DNA of 64,000 nt from positions 62,001 to 126,000 of the forward strand of contig JACOEH010000004.1 in the NCBI GenBank assembly GCA_024998685.1. The letters are read 5' to 3'. Source of the stretch: Nitrospira sp. (GTDB taxonomy: Bacteria > Nitrospirota > Nitrospiria > Nitrospirales > Nitrospiraceae). Shown in pieces: positions 44,241 to 51,408 of this stretch (position 1 is its first letter; every line of letters begins with the position of its first letter). The notes under the pieces are model-generated. The model made no database searches. It saw nothing but the letters and a program-made list of their open reading frames with translations, and was not told where the DNA came from. Both the position numbers and the translations under genes were made by a program.

Positions 44241-44726
44241 ATGCGCATGCTGCTCGCCATCGACGAATCTGAAAATGCTCAGCGGGCAGCCCGATATGTC
44301 GGGTCGCTTCTTCGAGAGAGTCGAGATGTTGTGGTCACGCTCTTTCATGTACTCAAGCCGATGCCTCGTGCGCTGTTGGAGCATGGAGGATCGGAAAATC
44401 CGGATACCGAAGCGCAACTCAGCATGCAGTTGCACGAGGAGCAAGAAACATGGCTGAAGCAAGAACGAGAGGCGGAGTGTCCGGTCTTGAAGCAAGCGTG
44501 TGAGGCGCTTGCGCGATCGGGCTTCGATGTGAGCCGCGTGAACATGAAATTCGGGCATGAGGATGATGTGGCGGGGACTATTTTGGAAGAAGCTCGGCTG
44601 GGACAACATGACACCATCGTCGTCGGACGCAGCGGAACCTCTCGGATGAGGCGCCTATTCGGTGGCGGTGTAACGGACCACCTCTTACATGATGCAAAGG
44701 GTCTGGCAATCTGGATCATTGAATAA
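44241..44726 (+). CDS. universal stress protein (UspA family)
   Basis: The 161-residue single-domain protein starts RMLLAIDESENAQRAARYVG, the first strand and helix of the Usp fold, and ends DTIVVGRSGTSRMRRLFGGG followed by VTDHLLHDAKGLAIWIIE, the ATP-binding glycine motif (G-x2-G-x9-G-x-S/T), here with GRSG and GGGVT. Members are induced by starvation and stress and bind ATP or signal molecules. A middle insertion QLHEEQETWLKQERE lengthens it slightly. Confidence 0.9.
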   Translation: MRMLLAIDESENAQRAARYVGSLLRESRDVVVTLFHVLKPMPRALLEHGGSENPDTEAQLSMQLHEEQETWLKQEREAECPVLKQACEALARSGFDVSRVNMKFGHEDDVAGTILEEARLGQHDTIVVGRSGTSRMRRLFGGGVTDHLLHDAKGLAIWIIE

Positions 44727-44921
44727 TGCCGAAGCATCTCTATTCTCGACCCTCTCTGAAGCCGTGGAGGCATTGCGACGGCCTGTCTTTGACGTGATGG
44801 AATGTAAAGAACGCTTCGGCTTCGAAACGGCCATTGCAAATGTGCGGCCCAGGCCCAGTGGAACTACTCAGGATCGTCGCTATGCGGTGTATTGACGAGA
44901 AAGGCCCGAAGGCGTTTCGTC

Positions 44922-46640
44922 TCAATGCTCGCCTTCCGCCCGGCTCTGTTGGAAGTACATTTGCGCCGCCTGAATCTCGGCCAGCTGTGGATCGGCGTGC
45001 TGCCATTGGTCGATGAACTTCGAATACAGTGTAAGCGCCTGGCGGGAGTCTCCGTTCTGCGTTGCCGCAGCCGCCGCTCCCAGCAAAGAACGAGCTCGAT
45101 TAGGGTAACGACCAAGCGCCTGGTCAAAGTGCTTCACAGCGGCGTCGGGCCGGCCGGCCCGCAACAAAATTTCACCGAATAATTCGTGGACCGGCTTGAT
45201 CAACGGCGGCGGCCCTGACGGCGGCGGCGCCGCATCGATGATCGCCGTCGCCTGTTCCATCTTTCTGATCGCGGCATCGTGCTTCCCTTGCGCAGTGTCG
45301 AGCGTGGCGGCGATTTTTATGGCCTGAAGTTCAGCGGAACGACGCAGTTCGTTCATGAACGGCATGGAAGCTGGACTGCGCTCTCTGCTGATCGCCCGCA
45401 ACGCCGTGATGCTTTCTTGAGCTTGTAGCGCCGACTTGTCCATCGCCGCGGCAAGCCCGCGGGCAAATATGATAGGGGTCTGAGCGAGAGTCGTAAACGC
45501 GTCGGAAGACTTGTCGGCTTCCGGCGATTCGCCGGTGCTCTGCGGAAGCGCCGGGCCGAGGATTGTTTCAGCCTTGTCCCACTGTTGCGTTTCGACCAGA
45601 TAGGATGCCGCCATCCTGGCCAAGATGTAGCCGCCATCGAACAGACTGCGCGGCTGGTCCTTCGGGAATTCAGCCCAATTCTTTCTCATGGTGTCCAATA
45701 GGCTCGCGGCTTTTTCGTATCGACCCAATTGCAGGTAGGCGTACTGCAGCCACTGCAGGCTGTGGTAATCCCGTTTGCTCGGGGAGTGCCCGTTCTGCGT
45801 GACCCATGCGTCCGACGCTTCCCAAGCCGCCGCGTTCGACGCGACTGCTTCCGGCCACATGCCCAGTTGGACAAAGATATGGGCGGGCATATGCAGCGCA
45901 TGCGGCGCGGCGGGGGCGATGTCGGCGTAGAGGAGTGCGGCGTCGAGGGCGCGATGAGCATCCTTGGGATTGTCATACGCGTGAATGACATAGTGAGCCG
46001 CGCCGGGATGATGAGGTTTCTGCCCGAACACGGTCGACGCAATCATGCCGGCGAGCAGGCGTTTCTGCATTCCCTGCAGCCCGTCTCCGGCGTTTCCCAG
46101 GAGGGCCAGAGCGTAGAACAATGCGGCTTCGATATCGTCGGGATAGTCGCGATACACCTTCTGCATTGCCCTGGCATAGGCCTGATCGCGAGAAGATTTG
46201 CTCCCTTCACCATAGAGAACGGTGACTGCTTCGATGTACGCCCGTTCACGGGAGGTGAGTTCCGGTGTCATGGTGATCCGTGCAAGAGCCCGGCGCGCCG
46301 CTTCGGTCTCCTGTGGGTCTCCCCAAAGCGGATGATTATGGGCCATCGCCTCCCCCCAGTAGCCCATGGCAAAGTCGGGATCGATCTTGGTGGCCGCATT
46401 AAATTCCTCAAGCGCGACCGGATACCAGAATGAATGCAATGCGGCGACACCGCGTAGGAAATGTGCTTGGGCTTCCCTCGATCGAGTGGAGGTCGGGAAA
46501 TCAACTGTTCCTAAGTCGCCCTGTTTGGCCGGGTCGGATGGGGACAGGGCGGGCTGGTGAGCGGTGGTGGGGGCCACCGGCATCGTGATCAGACATGCGA
46601 CCAGCAAAATGTATAGATGAAGAGGGCCTGGTAATGTCAT
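44922..46640 (-). CDS. exported TPR protein with conserved His motifs
   Basis: The 572-residue protein has a signal peptide (LYILLVACLITMPVAPTTA) and tetratricopeptide-like repeats: QAHFLRGVAALHSFWYPVALEEFNAA, YHSLQWLQYAYLQLGRYEKA, DAAVKHFDQALGRYPNRARS. Between residues about 195 and 270 it carries the family-specific motifs KPHHPGAAHYVIHAYDNP and APHALHMPAHIFVQLG. The clustered His residues (HHPG, HYVIH, HMPAH) look like a metal site, and the peptide is similar to a widespread family of periplasmic TPR proteins of unknown function. The preceding genes are unrelated. Confidence 0.82.
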   Translation of the reverse strand: MTLPGPLHLYILLVACLITMPVAPTTAHQPALSPSDPAKQGDLGTVDFPTSTRSREAQAHFLRGVAALHSFWYPVALEEFNAATKIDPDFAMGYWGEAMAHNHPLWGDPQETEAARRALARITMTPELTSRERAYIEAVTVLYGEGSKSSRDQAYARAMQKVYRDYPDDIEAALFYALALLGNAGDGLQGMQKRLLAGMIASTVFGQKPHHPGAAHYVIHAYDNPKDAHRALDAALLYADIAPAAPHALHMPAHIFVQLGMWPEAVASNAAAWEASDAWVTQNGHSPSKRDYHSLQWLQYAYLQLGRYEKAASLLDTMRKNWAEFPKDQPRSLFDGGYILARMAASYLVETQQWDKAETILGPALPQSTGESPEADKSSDAFTTLAQTPIIFARGLAAAMDKSALQAQESITALRAISRERSPASMPFMNELRRSAELQAIKIAATLDTAQGKHDAAIRKMEQATAIIDAAPPPSGPPPLIKPVHELFGEILLRAGRPDAAVKHFDQALGRYPNRARSLLGAAAAATQNGDSRQALTLYSKFIDQWQHADPQLAEIQAAQMYFQQSRAEGEH

Positions 46641-46695
46641 GTCTTAGCTCGTTTCCTGGGACGCGTTTTGTCGGATTTCGGCGCTCGCATGGCAA

Positions 46696-46830
46696 TCATC
46701 CCATTTGCGCGGCTTCAATCGCGGCGATGTCGATCTTTGTCATCTTCATCATCGCATCGAACGCGCACTTGGCATTGTACCAGAGACAAACCCTGTTCTT
46801 CGCTGGTCGTTTCGTCATGTCGTTCTCCAT
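46696..46830 (-). pseudogene. internally deleted PhnB/3-demethylubiquinone-methyltransferase-like gene
   Basis: The 44-codon frame starts TKRPAKNRVCLWYN, the N-terminus of the PhnB-type VOC proteins (KNxxCLWYDG), and then jumps directly to AFDAMMKMTKIDIAAIEAA, the C-terminal helix of the same family. The roughly 110 residues in between are missing, with the frame retained. Confidence 0.7.
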
Positions 46831-47247
46831 CGTGATCGGCGATTAAGGCGGGTGATCAGGGGTCTTTCATCGCGACGCGAGTCAGTGCAAGAGGGAGGAT
46901 TCACGGAGAAAGCCGTCAGGTCCTTTCGTCAAACAAACAAACAAACTATCCCTAGCGATGTAACTAGGAGATTCTCTAGCGGCTTGGCGCACTGAAATAA
47001 AAATGTTCCTGACCCTTATGATCCGCCGATCGTATGGTTCAGGCTGACGGCCATAGTCTTGCTCCTTTCTATTGGAGGTCGGATATGACCTTGTCCCTCT
47101 GTCGGTCTCGACCATGCGTGTGCATCGGCGGCGGCTCATGCGGCCTTTTCGCCACATTGATCGTGGAGTTGCCGCTTCTGAAAGCGATCAGCTCGTCAAC
47201 TTCACGGCTGGACATTGACCCGTTCGACTCTCGATCTCCGGTCCCGT
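46831..47247. other. 400-bp gene graveyard spacer
   Basis: Apart from the small VOC relic at 47016-47054, nothing coding is supported. A short run of CAAA repeats (AAACAAACAAACAAAC) lies at about 46929-46945 and a cluster of CTAG tetramers at about 46955-46980. Confidence 0.5.
47016..47054 (-). pseudogene. 12-codon 5' remnant of a VOC gene with intact ribosome site
   Basis: AAAGGAG followed by an ATG at 47054 opens a frame MAVSLNHTIGGS that stops at once. SLNHTI is the start of VOC proteins (ELNHTIVPANDK at 36856). Only the ribosome site and first nine residues remain. Confidence 0.6.
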
Positions 47248-47406
47248 TTACGTGGCTTGTCCGGCATACTGGCTAGGGTGTATGTCGAACTTCTGTTTGC
47301 AGCTTTGCGAACAGAAGTAATAGGTTGTTCTTTTGTATTCGGATGTTCCGGCGGAGTTCTCTTGGTCCACCTGCATTCCGCAGACCGGATCGGTTTGTGT
47401 CTCCAT
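47248..47406 (-). CDS. small YHS-domain metal-binding protein
   Basis: The 52-residue product starts 8 nt after GGAG. It consists of one YHS domain: TDPVCGMQVDQENSAGTSEY, RTTYYFCSQSCKQKF, DIHPSQYAGQAT, with the three Cys (DPVCGM, YFCSQSC) expected to bind a metal such as copper or zinc. Such free-standing YHS proteins accompany heavy-metal transporters; none is adjacent here. The gene sits among truncated genes but itself looks complete. Confidence 0.85.
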   Translation of the reverse strand: METQTDPVCGMQVDQENSAGTSEYKRTTYYFCSQSCKQKFDIHPSQYAGQAT

Positions 47407-47429
47407 ATTATTCACTCCTTTTCATCCGC

Positions 47430-47549
47430 TCAATTCGGCTTTAGTGCCAGCTTGCCCAAGTCATGCTCATTAAGCGCCCGGTGCGCATCGGCCGCCTGGT
47501 CAAGGGAAAATGTGCGGGTCCCTGAGCCGTCTTCGGATCCAAAACTCAT
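47430..47549 (-). pseudogene. 3' fragment of an MDR quinone oxidoreductase/alcohol dehydrogenase gene
   Basis: The frame ends TRTFSLDQAADAHRALNEHD followed by LGKLALKPN and a stop, the C-terminal helix and strand of zinc-type quinone oxidoreductases (FPLxxAAxAHxxLxxGxxxGKxVL). Nothing of the preceding nucleotide-binding domain is seen upstream. An ATG at 47549 is probably accidental. It stands 23 bp upstream of the YHS start. Confidence 0.7.
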
Positions 47550-47767
47550 GCAGTACCGTGGCGGTCAGATCTGTGACGACGAATCGGAAGGAATAGCCGT
47601 CGGTTTCATGGAGTGCTCGGGACAAACCTCTGCTGCGGACAGCTTGTCCAAGGCGCGGACAGCTTGTCTTCTCCTAAATAGCCCGGGCAGCCACGTGTCG
47701 GATCGATTCTCCAATGACGTAGGAGCCGTGATTGTGAAAAGCCGGAATGCGTGCGATAGACCGTGAG
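47550..47767. other. 220-bp spacer with short direct repeat
   Basis: The 14-mer GCGGACAGCTTGTC occurs twice, about 19 bp apart (near 47636 and 47655). No gene is recognised. Confidence 0.4.
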
Positions 47768-47947
47768 TTAAGAAAACACGTTGCGACCTACGATGATGCC
47801 CGCGATCAACAACACAATAAAAATCCCAAGAAACAAGTAGAACAAGATCTTTGCAATGCTCGCCGCCCCGGCGGCGATACCGGTAAAGCCGAACGCGGCG
47901 GCAACCAATGCAACGACAAAAAAGATGAAGGCCCATTTCAACAACAT
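47768..47947 (-). CDS. DUF1328 small membrane protein
   Basis: GGGAGGAC lies 3 nt before the ATG at 47947, making this the start rather than the longer frame. The 59-residue protein has two hydrophobic helices ([20 protein letters not shown], and [20 protein letters not shown]) separated by [11 protein letters not shown], the exact pattern of the DUF1328/YtjA family (W-A-x-x-F ... A-x-x-G-F). Function unknown; often with stress genes. Confidence 0.92.
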   Translation of the reverse strand: MLLKWAFIFFVVALVAAAFGFTGIAAGAASIAKILFYLFLGIFIVLLIAGIIVGRNVFS

Positions 47948-48168
47948 AATGTCCTCCCTCTTCCAGTATCCCTGGCGCAATATCGATGCCTGTCTCGTCT
48001 CGCATGCGCAGTGTCGAAACAGTCGATATTCTGAACGTTCCCAGCCCGCAAGTGTGAGAGTCTTGTTGCGTGAACGTGAACAATGGGGGAGCTCACCATA
48101 TCCCTTCACGCTACAGCATGATGAAGAGGTCTGTTCCTTGCATTTTTGTGGTGCGGGAAACGGCTACC

Positions 48169-50457
48169 ATGAAGATCAATCGGCGCTCGCTGCTTCGTCT
48201 CTCCCTCGTCTGGCCGACGACCGTACCACTCTGGTCCGGCACGTTGTTGCAGGCGGCAGAAACCAAGGATGATCGACGAAAAGAGACGCTCACGAAGACA
48301 CGCCCGACTACGGTGGACAGCCTCGCCGATGCGATCGTCGTCAAGAATGAGAATGTCTTTTTCGTGGCGCGGCCGGACGGAAACGTGCCCCTGAGCGGCT
48401 CTCACGGCATGGGCCTCTACTATCACGACTGTCGCTATGTGAACGGCTATGAAATCGAGCTGGCGGGAAAGAAGCCGGCTCATCTGTCCGCTTCGTCGGT
48501 CCAGGGATCGATCGGCGTTTTTACGTTGACGAACCCCAGAATCGAGTTGGCGGGCGGCGCTGTTCTCAATGAGGAGAAACTCGGCATGACGTGGCGTCGG
48601 CTGATCGACGACGAAGCCCCCGCGCTGCGCGAGCGGCTGCACATCCGGAATTTCACGCTTCAGACGCTCGAGTTCCCCCTCACGCTGACGATTCAATCGG
48701 CCTTCGAGGATGTGTTTGCCGTTCGGGGGCTGCTGCCGAAGCAGTTCGGTACGCTTCACCGGCCGACCTGGGAAGCCGGCACGTTGCGGTGGACCTACGA
48801 CGGCAAAGACGGTCTCGTCCGCACCTTGACGGTCCTCTTCGATCCGCCGCCCGACAAGCGCCATGGCACCACGGCGGAGTTCGCCGTGCGCATAAGCCCA
48901 CGTGGTCGATACCGAATCGATGTGGCGCTCCTGATCGGCGAATCCAAGGACCGGACGGCCGCTCGCCCTGTGACTCCCCAGCCGGAGGACTTCAGCCGAT
49001 TGGATAGTGAGCTCGAACGAGAAACACAGACCTGGATGGGGTATGTGACCAAGGTCGTGACCAACGGCTCAGCTCTCGACCAGCTCATGGAGCGCTCTTT
49101 CCGCGGACTCCGTGTCTTGCGCACACACTTTGGGAATGAAACGTTTTTTGCGGCCGGCGTGCCGTGGTTCGTCGCGTTGTTCGGTCGCGACAGTCTGATC
49201 ACCGCCTGGCAAATGTTGGCCTACCATCCGCGGATCGCCGAACAAACCTTGCGCCTATTGGCAAAATATCAAGGCACGAAAGAGGACCGGTGGCGGGACG
49301 AACAGCCGGGCAAAATTCTCCATGAGCTACGGGTCGGCGAAATGGCCAACCTGGACGCCGTTCCCCATACTCCGTTCTATGGAACGATCGATGCGACTCC
49401 GTTGTTCTTGATGCTGGTCGCGGAGCATGCGGCGTGGACCGGTTCTCTGAACCTCTTCAATGAATTGCGGACCTCCATCGAACGGGCGCTGTCCTGGATG
49501 GATACCTACGGCGACCGGAATGGAGAAGGCTATCTCACCTATACCAGCCGGCCGAAGGACAAGCTGATCAATCAGGGGTGGAAAGATTCGGGAGACGCCA
49601 TTGTCACCGCAGAGGGCGAGGTCGCTGTGCCGCCGCTCGCGATGGTTGAAGTACAGGGCTACGGGTATGCCGCCAAACTCGGGATCGCGGAATTGTTCAA
49701 GCGGGCCGGCGATCGAGACCGCGCGGATCGTTTGATTCGCGAGGCCACGCTGCTGCGCGAGCGGTTCAACCGGGATTTTTGGATGGAACATGAAGGCTGT
49801 TACGCGCTCGCTCTGCAAGAAGACGGGCGGCAGGCCGCCGTCGTTTCCTCGAATCCGGGCCAGGCGCTGTGGACCGGCATTGCAGACCAGGACAAAGCCC
49901 AGCGAACGATCAAGCGGCTCATGGCTGACGATATGTTCAGCGGATGGGGTGTTCGCACCCTATCGTCCAGGGAACGCGCCTATAATCCCATCGGCTATCA
50001 CCTCGGCACGGTTTGGCCGCACGACAATTCGATCATCGCCGCGGGGTTCCGGCGCTATGGACGAGATCGGGAGACGCTGCGGATCTTCCATGGGCTGGTC
50101 GATGCCGCCTACCATTTCCATGCGCATCAGCTTCCGGAACTCTTTTGCGGCTTCGATCGGGAGGCGTATGAAGTCCCGATCAACTATCCTGTCGCCTGCC
50201 ATCCGCAGGCCTGGGCTTCCGGTTCGCTGCCGTTTCTCTTGACGACCTTGCTCGGCTTGCTTCCGGAGGCGTTCGAGAAGCGGCTCCGTATCAGGCGGCC
50301 GCTGTTGCCCGATTTTCTCGACCGATTGGAACTGCGCAGGTTGCACGTGGGGGGAGCCTTGGTCGATCTTGCTTTTCAACGCGGGACGCAGGGTGTCCAC
50401 GTCGAGGTGGTGAAGCAGGAGGGCGACTTGGACGTCCAGGTGGATGAGGGAAGCTAA
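48169..50457 (+). CDS. amylo-alpha-1,6-glucosidase-type glycogen debranching enzyme, probably Tat-exported
   Basis: The product from 48169 is 762 residues. The N-terminus KINRRSLLRLSLVW followed by a hydrophobic stretch and LQAAE looks like a twin-arginine signal. Then comes a GDE_N_bis domain (DAIVVKNENVFFVARPDGNV, MGLYYHDCRYVNGYEIEL) and a GDE_C (alpha/alpha)6 barrel (ERSFRGLRVLRTHFGNETFF, AGVPWFVALFGRDSLITAWQ, GWKDSGDAIV, YNPIGYHLGTVWPHDNSII), where the Asp in FGRDS and the Glu/Asp in WKDSGD and WPHDN are typical active-site residues. It should hydrolyse alpha-1,6-glucosidic bonds. It is a different family from glgX at 10520. If the signal works, the enzyme acts outside the cytoplasm. Confidence 0.85.
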   Translation: MKINRRSLLRLSLVWPTTVPLWSGTLLQAAETKDDRRKETLTKTRPTTVDSLADAIVVKNENVFFVARPDGNVPLSGSHGMGLYYHDCRYVNGYEIELAGKKPAHLSASSVQGSIGVFTLTNPRIELAGGAVLNEEKLGMTWRRLIDDEAPALRERLHIRNFTLQTLEFPLTLTIQSAFEDVFAVRGLLPKQFGTLHRPTWEAGTLRWTYDGKDGLVRTLTVLFDPPPDKRHGTTAEFAVRISPRGRYRIDVALLIGESKDRTAARPVTPQPEDFSRLDSELERETQTWMGYVTKVVTNGSALDQLMERSFRGLRVLRTHFGNETFFAAGVPWFVALFGRDSLITAWQMLAYHPRIAEQTLRLLAKYQGTKEDRWRDEQPGKILHELRVGEMANLDAVPHTPFYGTIDATPLFLMLVAEHAAWTGSLNLFNELRTSIERALSWMDTYGDRNGEGYLTYTSRPKDKLINQGWKDSGDAIVTAEGEVAVPPLAMVEVQGYGYAAKLGIAELFKRAGDRDRADRLIREATLLRERFNRDFWMEHEGCYALALQEDGRQAAVVSSNPGQALWTGIADQDKAQRTIKRLMADDMFSGWGVRTLSSRERAYNPIGYHLGTVWPHDNSIIAAGFRRYGRDRETLRIFHGLVDAAYHFHAHQLPELFCGFDREAYEVPINYPVACHPQAWASGSLPFLLTTLLGLLPEAFEKRLRIRRPLLPDFLDRLELRRLHVGGALVDLAFQRGTQGVHVEVVKQEGDLDVQVDEGS

Positions 50458-50464
50458 CGGCGGT

Positions 50465-50560
50465 CCGTTGGTTTGTTTGGTTGATGTGGTTTATTTTGTT
50501 GAGTGCTTTGTTGAGAGCAAACAACCAGACCAACCAAATAATCGAAACAAACCAGAGAGA
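50465..50560. repeat. nested inverted repeat of T-rich and A-rich arms
   Basis: GGTTTGTTT (50470-50478) pairs with AAACAAACC (50545-50553), and TTGGTTG (50477-50483) with CAACCAA (50531-50537). The left side is almost free of A/C and the right almost free of T/G. It fills the gap between the debranching enzyme and the SemiSWEET gene and could act as a weak terminator or processing site. Confidence 0.5.
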
Positions 50561-50568
50561 CGGGGCTC

Positions 50569-50823
50569 ATGGATTTTACCACCGCATTGGGACTGCTGGC
50601 GGGAACACTGACGACGATCGCCTTCTTGCCGCAAGTGATCCGCACCTGGAAGAGCAAATCGACCAAGGACCTGTCGTTGGCCATGTTGGGCACGTTTACG
50701 ACCGGGGTCTTCTGCTGGCTGATCTATGGCCTGATGATCGACTCGCTCCCCATTATCCTGGCCAACGCTGTCACATTCCTGCTCGCCGGCGCGAATGTGG
50801 CGCTCAAATTGCGTTATGGATAG
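50569..50823 (+). CDS. SemiSWEET sugar transporter
   Basis: The 84-residue protein has three transmembrane helices with the SemiSWEET/PQ-loop motif: LGLLAGTLTTIAFLPQVIRTWKS with the hinge Pro-Gln, SLAMLGTFTTGVFCWLIYGL and LPIILANAVTFLLAGANVAL with the conserved Asn. SemiSWEETs dimerise to carry glucose or sucrose down a gradient through the inner membrane. Its position after an exported debranching enzyme suggests it takes up or releases the sugar formed (inference). Confidence 0.93.
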   Translation: MDFTTALGLLAGTLTTIAFLPQVIRTWKSKSTKDLSLAMLGTFTTGVFCWLIYGLMIDSLPIILANAVTFLLAGANVALKLRYG

Positions 50824-50886
50824 TATGAGTGGCCACGAACCATGCTTCTCCCACCGGCGGCATGACCCTCTCCTGGTCAGGTCGAT

Positions 50887-51159
50887 CTAATCTTTCATTT
50901 TCTCCTTCAGCGCCTTTACTTCTCCTTTCCCCTTCTCGACGGCACCTTTGATATTGCCCTTCGCCCGTTCTCCCGTCGCCTTCATATCATTACCCTTCGC
51001 TTCTTCCTTCAAGGCTTTGATCTCGCCCTTGGCTTCTTCCATCTCGCCTTTCATTTGTCCTTTCGTCTTTTCCATCTCGGCTTTCATATCACCGGCATTG
51101 CCGTTGCCGACAAAGCTCAAGAAAGAAACCAGCGCAATTGTCAATCCCAGCAGTTTCAT
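50887..51159 (-). CDS. exported Lys/Glu-rich helical protein
   Basis: AGGAGG lies 6 nt before the start. A signal peptide (LLGLTIALVSFLSFVGNGNA) is followed by about 65 residues of a highly charged helix in roughly 11-residue steps: KAEMEKTKGQMKGEMEEAKG, EIKALKEEAKGND, RAKGNIKGAVEKGKGEVKAL. The pattern (K/E with G at fixed spacing) resembles LEA-like or apolipoprotein-like amphipathic repeats. Role unknown. Confidence 0.75.
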   Translation of the reverse strand: MKLLGLTIALVSFLSFVGNGNAGDMKAEMEKTKGQMKGEMEEAKGEIKALKEEAKGNDMKATGERAKGNIKGAVEKGKGEVKALKEKMKD

Positions 51160-51408
51160 CGAAGCCTCCTATCATTTGTCATATATGCCTGTTATGACTC
51201 TGCACCATATCCGGAATACACCACACACTAGGATTATCCGAAGGCGGCCGCCATCTAGGAAGAACCCTAGTTATAGGTAGGAGGTTGTACCGTGCCGGGG
51301 CGACAGCGTAAAATATCCTCACTCTCGTACACTTGAACTACCTCGGATCTGTTTGCCGGCTCCAAAGCGGAACGGCCCGCAAGGGTCGCACTCAACAGGA
51401 GCCTGTTT
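51160..51408. other. kinase promoter region
   Basis: This 250-bp region holds the element at 51255-51270 and a stretch that resembles 54369-54460 (shared CTAGGAAGAACCC, TTGTA, GCGA-A-CGTAAAAT), and GGATCTGTTTGCCGG at 51345 that recurs at 59348. No gene is seen. Confidence 0.5.
51255..51270. promoter_or_regulatory. CTAGGAAGAACCCTAG element upstream of kinase
   Basis: Variant of the 39595-39610 palindrome with two changes in the left arm. It stands 150 bp before the kinase start and at the same place as the 54369 copy relative to the next kinase. Confidence 0.5.

Noticed and set aside
46929-46945. CAAA microsatellite as a phase-variation tract
   Set aside because: It is only about four units long and not next to any intact gene start.
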